From contig QEOQ01000460.1 of assembly GCA_010279815.1 (NCBI GenBank), forward strand, positions 3,476 through 16,826: a stretch of 13,351 bases of DNA. The letters run 5' to 3'. The stretch comes from Brachionus plicatilis (Eukaryota > Rotifera > Eurotatoria > Ploima > Brachionidae). The position numbers and the translations under genes were made by a program. The notes below the pieces were generated by a model. The model did not search any database. It was given only the letters and a program-made list of their open reading frames with translations, and had not been told where the DNA came from. Positions 1 to 8,240 of this stretch are shown here, piece after piece (the first letter of the stretch is position 1; each line of letters opens with the position of its first letter).

Positions 1-36
1 CTTCATCTCCTCTATCTTCACGTTTTCCGTCTTCAT
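1..36 (-). CDS. Possible start of a leftward gene, cut by the window edge
   Basis: Reading leftward from an ATG at 36-34, twelve codons stay open to the window edge (MKTENVKIEEMK). The codons are richer in G and C than the AT-rich DNA just upstream, which is why this looks like a coding start rather than chance. It would be the next gene in the same orientation as genes A and B, so a third paralogue is conceivable, but nothing in these 12 residues shows a domain. The product is unknown and the call rests only on base composition and an open frame. Confidence 0.3.
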   Translation of the reverse strand, partial: MKTENVKIEEMK

Positions 37-422
37 TAATATATAGACTTTTTTAAATGAACGATAATTTAAAATCAAAACATAAAAAAATATTCTTAAT
101 AATACATTGGAAAGTAAAATGAAACCTAAAATGAAAAGAAATTTATTTTGCTTTTTACATAAATCTAAACTAAATTATGTGCACTTACATTCTTTAGTTA
201 AACTTCACTTTTTGAACATCTTTTAATATAATAGTGAATAAAGTATGAAAAGGAGATCTACTAGAACAAGTAACATATATTAAATGGAATAAAGTGTGGT
301 TAAGAAACCATGCACATACTTAGCAATAATTATACGCGAAAACATGCTATCATAATACAATACTAGAACATTTTTGAACAAATTTTTAAAAAATTTGAAA
401 ATTTTATAATTTAATTTTTTAT
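37..422. other. Intergenic AT-rich stretch
   Basis: This stretch lies between the possible left-edge gene start and the 3' end of gene A. I see no convincing reading frame, RNA gene or repeat in it. It would contain the promoter of the left-edge gene if that gene is real. Confidence 0.6.
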
Positions 423-428
423 TTTATT
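423..428 (-). terminator. Polyadenylation signal of gene A (AATAAA)
   Basis: On the minus strand AATAAA starts 11 bases after the TAA stop of gene A (stop at 442-440). Very short 3' UTRs are plausible in compact genomes. AATAAA-like hexamers are common by chance in DNA this AT-rich, so position after the stop is the main support. Confidence 0.5.
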
Positions 429-439
429 AAATAAATTTT

Positions 440-3400
440 TTAATCAGTATAGCAAATTAATTTTGAAACATTTCTTTCATATACTCCAACTACCAGAACC
501 TGCTGAACACATTCCAACACAGTGAAATCTTCTATGCCCTTTGTGATATTTTGAAAAACTGTTTGATTATTCAAATAAATGTCTATTACAGTTAGTTGAG
601 ACGTCTTGTAATTTTTAAAAAAAATTATGTTATCATTAGTAACGTATACTGCATATGGTCCATTTTCATCTGACTGTTTAATAGTCAAATGATTAATTAA
701 ACTCAAGTCTGAAATCGAATGGACACTTATTCTATGTAGACCTATGTCAGTCAAAACTAAATAATTGTCATTGATGCTTATTTTGTAAGGATCTCCTTCG
801 GGGATATTATATTTTGCTTCAACATTACGGTTCCGGATATTTATTTTGAAGACTGTCTTTAAGCTTTTGTCACATACAAAAATATGATCATTATTCAATG
901 CTACGCCTACAGGATGTATAAAATTCTCACTGAGCCCAATATTTAGTTGAGATGGTGAATTTAAATCTACTGTCTCTAAACTACGCGGAAACAACACCAC
1001 ACCACAAGGCTTAAGATTTAATTTCTTGCTTGTTTTTGTATCCAAATTAATGTAACTAATTGCAAGGTAGTTTAAATTTAGCGCCATATTTTGAACATTT
1101 TTAAAAGGAAATTTAATATTAGAAACAAATTCAAATTCATTTGAATTAGATAAAGTAAAAACTAAAAGTGCTTTTTTGTCATCAGAGTTAAGTAAGCCTT
1201 GAGATTGATTTTCAGCCAAGCAAAAAAGGTAATTTCTAAAACTAGCCAAATAGGCAGGAATCCTTTTTATTTCAATGGACTGATATGGATTGTCTGCAGC
1301 TTTTTTTGTCCATTTTTCAATGCTATTTGAATTTTTATTTTGTTGATTTATTTCACGGATCGGACCGTACAAACTCGGCAAAGTGTTTAATACTGAAATG
1401 TTGGATTTTAGTGTTTGTTGATTCATAGATATTGAGCCGATTAGGTTCTGGGAATTGTATTCAGCAGGAACAAATCTCTTAAAAATAATATGAAATTTAA
1501 TTTGTTATTGTTTTATATTTACTTCAATTTTGTTGACTGGTTGAGCTAACAATGCGTTGAAATTTTGGCCGATGCTGTGCGATTTTTCAAAACTTTTTTC
1601 AAAATTTTCTACCAAATTGCTCAACACATTTTCATGATATCTAAAAAGAAAAATTGTAAAATAAGTTAAAAGTTTTTTTCCAATCAAAGTTTTGAAGGCA
1701 ATCACTATTTTGATTTGACTTTTAAATTAAAGATTCAATTTTATAAATAAATAAAAAAATAAACTTTAAAATTATTATGTTACAATCAAGCTAAGAATTC
1801 AAAAATAATTTTGTAATAATATTTTAAAATGTCAAAATTGTTGATAGATGAAACTGAATAAGGATAAAAATTTACTTGGATTCATGTACAGTGGTGATTT
1901 GATAACAGTATTTTACGAAAAATTACGTAAAATACCGTAAATTAACCAAATTTTACCACATTTTACGTAAATTAACGTAAAATCCGAAAAGTGAAAAAGA
2001 AGTATTTTTCGAAAAATAACGTAAATTTTCAGGATTTTGAGATAATTTTGGTAAAATTTGGTAAAATTAAAAACGGCCAATTCAAATTTCAAAATTTCTT
2101 GAAAAAATGTCTTTTTTTTCCAAAAATCGAAAATTTAAGAAAGCTTTTTTTATAACAATTTAAAAATAACTATTTTTTTGACCAATTTATGAAAAAAAAA
2201 ACTGTCTTGAATTTTCGATTTTCGGAAAAAAAAGACATTTTTTCAAAAAAATTTGAAATTTGAATTGGCCGTTTTTAATTTTACCAAATTTTACCAAAAT
2301 TATCTCAAAATCCTGAAAATTTACGCAATTTTTCGTAAAATACTTCTTTTTCACTTTTAGGATTTTACGTTAATTTACGTAAAATGTGGTAAAATTTGGT
2401 TAATTTACGGTATTTTACGTAATTTTTCGTAAATTACTGTAATGAAATCACCACTGTATTAATCTAATAAAATATTATGCACGATTAACTTAGTCTAAGT
2501 TAAACAATGCCAAATTTTGAAAAATCGTTTTATCTTTTTCTAGAGATTTAAATGAGACAATTTTTTTATAACTAGAGGCAAAAAAAAGTAAATTTAAGGA
2601 ATTTAATTTTTATTTATTTAGGTTTAATAATTTGCAATCCGAATTTACCAGTTCACATTCACAGGCTCAGTTTCAAGACCCACTTTGTTTTTTATTTAAT
2701 ATTCAAATTGATTTTAATATCTTGTTTTATGTTTGCTGATGATATAAAGATTCTAAAATTTAAATTTTTCTAAATTTACCAAAATTTACGTAAAATCTGA
2801 TAAATTTACGTCAATTTACCTAAAAATTGAAATGGCCAGAAGAAAAACGTCTTCGTTTGGGCGAGTTTTTTTAACTTAATTTTACGTAAGTTCACCTAAA
2901 TTAACAAGATTTTAGGTTAAAGTTGGTAAATTTTCAAAAATTTACTTGAATGTAGCATTTTTTTGCTATCAACTCAATTAATTTTTAATTATTTCTTCAT
3001 TAAATTTAAATCAAAATAAAAGTAAGATTTCGTGTAGAATGCATTTACTATTACTTGTTTAATTACTAGAAATGATAACTTTATTTTTTTTGTTACTTGT
3101 AAGCGTTGAGTATGTTTGACTGTTTTATGAAAATAAATGTAAAATAATTATTTTTAATCATATAATAGAAAGAAAGACTTCAAATTAACTAGTTGAGACC
3201 AAAGATTGAAAATATCTAAATTCTAATTGCCATAAAATTTAGACATAATTTTTCGAATAAATAGCGAAAAATCTATTTACGTTTTTAAAACTTGCAATAA
3301 ATTTTATCATTAAGTCTGTGACCATTCAAATAAAAATAAATCCTCAGTAATCAATAAAATTTTATAATTTTTTTTTATTTTTTTTTTCAGTTTTAGATAA

Positions 3401-4132
3401 AATAAGTTTTCTTTTAAGAGTATTGAAACGAAATTAGTTACCTTTTGAAAAAAAATTCGAAACTTTTTAGAGAAATTAATACTCAAACAATAAAATTAAG
3501 AGTCAAATATCATGGCTAACAAATAAAAATTTATATTTTTCTCTAAAATCCTTGACACTTAAATTAAAGATCAAATTTTTCTTGCTGGTATAAAATTACT
3601 AGTTTTAATAAAAACAAAAATTAAATCTTTACATATTTTGAGAAGGATTCTTAAATTCGTTGATGTCATGACTTATGCGGTCTAGCTGATTGATAAAGTC
3701 TGAAAATTTAGAGCTAAAAAAAATTAAATATATTTTAAAATATTCTTATTCAAATTACTAGTCTCTTCTGCCTTCTTCGACCAAAGCCAAAAGTCTTTTT
3801 TTTTCATCATTCATCAATTTTAATTGATTAGCATAAGTTCGTTCTATTGCTTCAGCAACTCTGTTGGCATTTGTCAAATTTTCGCTTATCTGTGAATGTA
3901 AATTATCTAAAAAAAAAACTGAATTTTTATGTTTATTTATTTTAAATTAAATCCAACCAATTTCATTTTTGTAACTAGCTAAAACAACTTCTAATCGGTT
4001 GCAATGAGGCATGCATTCATCCCTGTATTTCTCATATTTAAAGATAAGACATGGCTTGCATAATATTTCGTCTCCAATGCGCTCTAGTCTGGCATTGTTT
4101 TTGCACCTTAAACAGAATCCTTCAGTTGACAT
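440..4132 (-). CDS. Gene A: zinc finger / coiled-coil / NHL-like beta-propeller protein (TRIM-like, no RING)
   Basis: Five exons rebuilt from the sequence: 4132-3958, 3906-3759, 3713-3633, 1640-1523 and 1477-440. They join in phases 1, 2, 2 and 0 to give 519 aa ending in TAA. Introns are 51, 45, 1992 and 45 bp, all GT-AG. Residues 7-44 form a Cys-rich finger (C7, C10, C25, C28, C40, H43, C44) with spacing unlike a standard B-box. Residues about 50-175 are charged and helical, probably a coiled coil. Residues about 242-519 form a propeller with an NHL-like motif at 362-367 (HPVGVA, then IFVCD). The domain order resembles TRIM-NHL proteins, which act in RNA regulation or ubiquitin signalling, but there is no RING, so E3 ligase activity is not supported; scaffold or binding roles are more likely. 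It is a paralogue of gene B. The start is the first ATG, just before the finger; a tiny upstream exon as in gene B cannot be excluded. The 1992-bp intron is the least certain step, but its phase and flanking exon lengths match gene B. Confidence 0.78.
1889..2456. mobile_element. Foldback MITE of Tc1/mariner type
   Basis: The element begins CAGTGGTGATTT and ends with the reverse complement AAATCACCACTG. It is flanked on each side by TA (1887-1888 and 2457-2458), the target duplication typical of Tc1/mariner elements, many of which also begin CAGTG. The arms run inward for about 265 bp (1889 to about 2155, and about 2190 to 2456) and are about 95% complementary by eye, with around 13 mismatches. 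The central gap is only about 30 bp. The arms are dense in TTTACGTAA-like words. There is no coding capacity, so it is non-autonomous. It sits inside intron 3 of gene A, where its transcript could fold into a long hairpin. Confidence 0.9.
2576..2773 (+). pseudogene. Relic of a non-LTR retrotransposon reverse transcriptase (motif C)
   Basis: A 65-codon open stretch ends at TAA (2771-2773). Near its end, codons at 2726-2755 read FMFADDIKIL, which closely matches the catalytic FADD/YADD motif C of reverse transcriptases with the usual flanking residues (hydrophobic before, KI after). The hydrophobic stretch just upstream fits the segment before motif C in LINE-type enzymes only loosely. No other RT motif is seen, the fragment lacks a start, and it lies antisense inside the large intron of gene A. 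It is probably a 5'- and 3'-truncated LINE remnant; a chance match is possible. Confidence 0.4.
2774..2960. repeat. Possible diverged copy of the TTTACGTAA-rich foldback family
   Basis: Words such as TTTACGTAAAAT, TTACCAAAATTTAC and ATGGCCAG recall parts of the foldback at 1889-2456 (TTTACGTAAATT, ACCAAATTTTACC, ATTGGCCG). No intact terminal repeat or TA duplication is visible, so this is either an old decayed copy or convergent AT-rich sequence. Confidence 0.3.
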
Positions 4133-5560
4133 CTCTTGGTCCTTAATATAATTCTATTTAAAAAATAAATTTTTTCTCTTTTCCTTTTTTTAATTAAAAA
4201 ATTTAAATTAGAAAACTATTTGTATAATTAAAAATTCTTTTTATGAAGAAAAAAATTTGAGCTATATGCCTAAAACTAATGTTTAATTACTTGTTTGTTT
4301 TTTACCAATTATGTAGGCTTAGCAAACAGATTTTTTCTAAATAAACTAACAAATAAAATTTTTGTTTAAAAAATGGTTGTTTTGACCGACAGATTATCTA
4401 CCTTATCATATTTTTTTTATAACTTGTATCTCTATTTTGCATTATAAAATTATTAAAGTCAACTGAATATTTTAAATATTCAAGGTATGTTGCTTGCTTG
4501 AAACTTGACAACAACTTGTTAGAACATATAATTAAAGTGAAAACTAAGAAAAGAAAAAATTCGCTATATTTAAAAATTAAAATCATATTTAAAATTGAGA
4601 AAATTTTTAAATCTACGCTAAAACGTGCTTGGATAAATATTTGAATTATTTAAGTTTATAATCTGATTTAAATACTTAAAAAAACTTTTTTTTAAAAATG
4701 ATAAGATTTACTAAATTAAAAATATTTTAAATCAAAAATGAAAACCAACTGACAATTATTAAGTGAAATTAATAATTAACTTAAATTAGGAGTATGTGAT
4801 AAAAAAGCGGGTCAAATTGGTTTGAATATCAAAGGATGCAATTGAAATTAATATATATTAACCTTTTTTATTTAAATTATCATTTCAAAATTGGTATCCA
4901 AAATCTCAATCAAATTTTTTAGTTCAAATTTTCAACAATCAACATTTTTAATATTATTTTTTTGTCACCATAGAAAAATATTCAAAAATGAATGAAATGA
5001 AGACCGCGTAATTTATTTTTCATCAAGAACATAAAAATTTTTATAAATTCTTTTAATGAGAGAATACCAGGTAATGTTGATTAATAGGTTTTTCTTTTTT
5101 AAATTTCAATTATTTTCTTAAATTTTATTTGCTAAATCTTTAGTTAAAAATTTCACTTCCTCAAAAATCAATTTAAAACAAAATTTAGATCAGAAATAAA
5201 AAAGAACGGTCAAATAAATTTTTTATGATTCGATTTTATTTGATATTCTTTGATTCTAGATAGAATTAGATTGATTTTTTGGGAGACAAATTCAAATAAA
5301 TCATAACGTTTTCAAAAATAAAGTAAATTAAATAACTTCGTTCATTTATTAAAATAAAATAAAGAATTAAATTAAACAAGTAACACCATAGATTTTTTTC
5401 AATTAAAGTCTAGTTTTTATAGAAAAAAGAGAATTATTAATGATTCTTAGATCGAGATTCGATTTAAATGTAAATAGGTACATTTTTTGATATTTTTAAA
5501 AAGTCTTTAAATTATAAGCACACCTTTTTTTTAATTAAAAAACATATTTTTTAGAACAAA
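4133..5560. other. Intergenic AT-rich stretch upstream of gene A
   Basis: This is long A- and T-rich DNA with no supported gene. A 62-codon open frame on the minus strand (4398-4586) begins with a hydrophobic run but is no longer than expected by chance at this base composition. The promoter of gene A should lie at the left end, but I see no clear core element. Confidence 0.55.
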
Positions 5561-6100
5561 TTATTCTCTTTCAGAATAATTTGTATATCTATTTATAAAT
5601 GTTCTATCGCATAAAGAGCAACAAATTTTCATTTGGTTGACTATCTAAAAACCCGGGAAAAATTTTTTTTGAAAATTTAAGTACCACTAATTATCACTTG
5701 TTTTATTTTTATGCAATTTTATTTTGGTCGTTTCTAGTTCTACTCGTTTTTTCATATTCAATTATTATAGTTCCTGCTGGTTCTTTAATAATGTAATGTG
5801 TATTACGTGTCTCCCAGCTTGAATGATCATGAATCTCGTTGCCGAGAAAGATCATTATCGAGTCGTTTAATTCAATATTTGGAACTATTTGTGTATAATT
5901 TAAGATCTTACTCATTGATACCACGTAACATCCCATGTGAGAATCTCGGTTTCACGCTTACATGTCCATAAGACAAATAGATTTTAACTTTTCTTCTAGT
6001 TTTCTTGCTTGGAATAGAATAAGCTTCTAGAGGCTCGAATGAGATGTTATTGTGAATTTTTCCAATAGAAATTTTTTTTCAAATTGTATATTTGCTATAT
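5561..6100 (-). pseudogene. Broken or unresolved coding region of unknown function
   Basis: This stretch is richer in G and C than its surroundings and carries coding-like frames on the minus strand that do not join cleanly. A splice-acceptor-like TTTTTTCAG ends at 6101. A 56-codon frame runs from 6078 to a stop at 5908 (it contains PSKKTRRKVKIYLSYG). A second frame, 75 codons from the ATG at 5936-5934, runs to 5709 (it contains LGNEIHDHSSWETRN). The two overlap in different frames, and neither a GTAAGA donor at 5909 nor a GTAAGC donor at about 5963 repairs the join. Past a TTTTTAG acceptor at 5645, another frame (5644-5561) reads CCSLCDRTF, the first half of a zinc-finger-like motif. I do not recognise the family. 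It is either a frameshifted pseudogene or a gene whose introns I cannot resolve. Confidence 0.4.
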
Positions 6101-6269
6101 CTGAAAAAAGTAAAATTTAAATTTATACGCTAAAAGAAGATATTAATATTTAAAAGATAAATGAGGATCAAAATCCACTTTTTTATGTTTTTTATATATA
6201 AAAGTTTTTTATATATTTTTATAAATAAGAAACAAAAGAAAAGAAAAAAAACGGAATATTTATTCCTAT

Positions 6270-6545
6270 TACCGTAAACCCTTGCGCATAAGCGCAGCAG
6301 TTAATACCTAGCCCATGCCACTACCGCAATACGGCTAATCCCAGTCATTTCATGTTAAAAAAAATTAAAATTGAATAAAAAAGATTTTTCGCGCCTAAGA
6401 CACGATCCGGTAATAACCATGTTGTAAACCCAAGAATTTGTCGTTTTACCGCACCATAAACTGATTCATAACCGCGAAAAAAAAAATTAAAATAAGCATT
6501 TAAATGCCGTTATAGGTCGATTTTAATTTATTAAAGTTTCGAAAC
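6270..6545 (+). repeat. Left inverted arm (276 bp)
   Basis: This arm is the reverse complement of 6849-7124 over its full length, by reading base by base. It ends inward at the palindrome GTTTCGAAAC. The word GTAAACCC appears at the outer end and again near 6425, and ACCGC recurs several times. Confidence 0.9.
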
Positions 6546-6606
6546 TACAACAAACACTACAACTAAAACTACATCAAAAACAGCACCAGGTACAACAAGA
6601 CAATAA

Positions 6607-6768
6607 TCGACTAAAGATACTGCAGAAAATAATATACAAAATGAGTCAACTCCATCTCAAGTATCAAAAAAGACAAAAGGTAGACCACCATTACCCAGAG
6701 ATGAGAATGGAAAAATAATTAGAAATAATCAAAATTTTAATTTTTATTTAAAATATCGAATTTTTTGA
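6607..6768 (+). pseudogene. Decayed AT-hook-like reading frame in the foldback spacer
   Basis: Codons from 6535 read a Thr-rich run, then a TAA at 6604-6606. They stay open again from 6607 to a TGA at 6766-6768 (53 codons, no ATG in frame). Codons 6667-6723 read KKTKGRPPLPRDENGKIIR, which has the basic residues plus GRP core of an AT-hook, a short minor-groove DNA-binding motif. This may be the last trace of a protein from the autonomous parent element or of a captured host exon. It is not a working gene as it stands. Confidence 0.35.
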
Positions 6769-6848
6769 ACCAATTTTTAATCAATTTTTTTCTCTTTTTA
6801 AAAAATGTTTTTTTTTTCCTTAAAAACTTAATTTTACCGCATGCGGTT

Positions 6849-7124
6849 GTTTCGAAACTTTAATAAATTAAAATCGACCTATAACGGCATTTAAATGCTT
6901 ATTTTAATTTTTTTTTTCGCGGTTATGAATCAGTTTATGGTGCGGTAAAACGACAAATTCTTGGGTTTACAACATGGTTATTACCGGATCGTGTCTTAGG
7001 CGCGAAAAATCTTTTTTATTCAATTTTAATTTTTTTTAACATGAAATGACTGGGATTAGCCGTATTGCGGTAGTGGCATGGGCTAGGTATTAACTGCTGC
7101 GCTTATGCGCAAGGGTTTACGGTA
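6849..7124 (-). repeat. Right inverted arm (276 bp)
   Basis: This arm is the mirror of 6270-6545. Just inside it, at 6836-6847, lies the perfect 12-base palindrome ACCGCATGCGGT, which belongs to the spacer and has no partner on the left side. Confidence 0.9.
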
Positions 7125-8176
7125 TAATCAGTAAGTTTTGTTTTTATTAATTTAGTTAATTTGTTGCTGTTAAATAGAAAACGAATGTGTTTTAAGTATA
7201 GTTCACACTTTTTATTAATTTTGCAGTTGATGATTAAAAATAATCCTAACTTCAGTATTTTTGTTAATTAAATAATAATTTTTATTATTTTTATATATTA
7301 TACGCGTTTTGAATTTCGGACACTTTATGAAATAATTTTAAAAAAAATAAAAAGAAATAAGAAAAGCATCAAATTTTTTCCCTATTTAATATAAGCACTA
7401 TGAAAACATGAAATGTTACAAAAAAATGCCGAATAAAATAGGTTAAGAACAGTAATTTATTTTTCACATAACTCAAATATTATTCACATGTTTTAAACGT
7501 CCTGAGATCAGTTGATAACATAAAACATAAGATCCCAAACTTGGTTTGAAGATTTTTGGTTAAACTAAAAAGATAATTAAATATGATAGTTAAATAGACC
7601 CTTTTTGAATAATAAACGTTTTAAAATTTTTTTTTAATAATTATTTTTTTCATTAAATTTTAAATATTTGCTTAGATTAATAAAAATAATTAGAACAGTT
7701 TTGTTTTATTTATTTATTTTGAACAATTATTAAAATGCATTCACAGGGGCTCAATGACTCCATTTTAATATGCGTCTAAAACAGAGTAAAAATAAATACA
7801 TTTGAACTGATAGTGTAAACCCATCCACCATTACATGTCTTGACGCTTATTCAAAATACATTAACCAATTTCAATTGATTTATAGGTGAAATTTACGATT
7901 TATGAATTTTTTTTGTATAAAGATGCTGAAGTCCAGATTTGGACTTTTTTTTTTAAAAATTAATAAAAGTCTTTGGTTCAGATTTTTGAAAAAATAAGTC
8001 CGGATTTTACTTGGAACTTTTAACTTTTAAGCAACTCTGATCCATCTATACCGGAAAAAAAATAAATTCTTTGTTTAATAGTAAAATATTGTTATTATTA
8101 ATAATTTCGCAAAATTTTTAAATCTAATCTGAAAAATCTGCGTTACAATAATAAATTAAAAAAATTGATTCTAGAC
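7125..8176. other. Intergenic AT-rich stretch between the foldback element and gene B
   Basis: No supported gene lies here. A slightly less AT-rich patch at about 7735-7860 has short open frames on both strands without a recognisable protein. A small hairpin, AGTCCA-GATT-TGGACT, lies near 7931. The 3' UTR of gene B should occupy the right end. Confidence 0.55.
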
Positions 8177-8182
8177 TTTATT
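8177..8182 (-). terminator. Polyadenylation signal of gene B (AATAAA)
   Basis: Minus-strand AATAAA lies about 60 bases past the TAG stop of gene B (8243-8241). The position is reasonable for a short 3' UTR, but the hexamer is frequent by chance here. Confidence 0.5.
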
Positions 8183-8240
8183 TTTTTAACAAAACAAAAA
8201 GTTCAATAAAATTAATATTGTTTAAAAATTAATGTAATAT

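Larger units (their letters stand above)
1641..3632 (-). other. Expanded intron 3 of gene A
   Basis: The donor is GTAAAG at 3632 and the acceptor is TTTTTAG ending at 1641. The matching intron in gene B is only 44 bp. The extra DNA includes the foldback element at 1889-2456, a reverse transcriptase-like relic at 2576-2773, a stretch resembling the foldback at about 2774-2960, and featureless AT-rich DNA up to the donor. No additional exon is needed, because phase 2 on both sides joins cleanly and exon 4 has the same length (118 bp) as its counterpart in gene B. Confidence 0.7.
6270..7124. mobile_element. Foldback DNA element with long identical inverted arms
   Basis: The ends are TACCGTAAACCC and GGGTTTACGGTA. 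If TA is the target duplication, the element proper is 6272-7122. The arms (6270-6545 and 6849-7124) are each 276 bp and I found no mismatch between them, homopolymer runs included. The 303-bp spacer does not pair and holds a decayed reading frame. A short hairpin (TGCGC-ATAA-GCGCA) lies 13 bp inside the left end, with its mirror at the right. The arms are clearly richer in G and C than flanking DNA. No transposase is present, so it is non-autonomous; the ends do not identify a superfamily for me. It differs from the 1889-2456 element in ends and sequence. Confidence 0.85.

Noticed and set aside
1505..1705. 66-codon minus-strand frame taken as a separate small gene
   Set aside because: Only its lower part (1523-1640) is coding, as exon 4 of gene A. 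The rest is intron on either side of clear splice sites.
1889..2456. CRISPR-like or tandem repeat reading of the TTTACGTAA words
   Set aside because: The words have no regular spacing or unique spacers. They are parts of two mirror-image arms.
4398..4586. 62-codon minus-strand frame with a hydrophobic start, possible small secreted peptide
   Set aside because: At this base composition several frames of this length are expected by chance. There is no other support.
5557..5583. Hairpin CAAATTATTCT-CTTTC-AGAATAATTTG as a terminator or RNA element
   Set aside because: It is a single short AT-rich hairpin in eukaryotic DNA with no conserved RNA features; it overlaps the end of a relic frame.
7735..7860. 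Less AT-rich patch with short frames on both strands
   Set aside because: No frame exceeds a few dozen codons or shows a recognisable motif, and no splice plan connects them.
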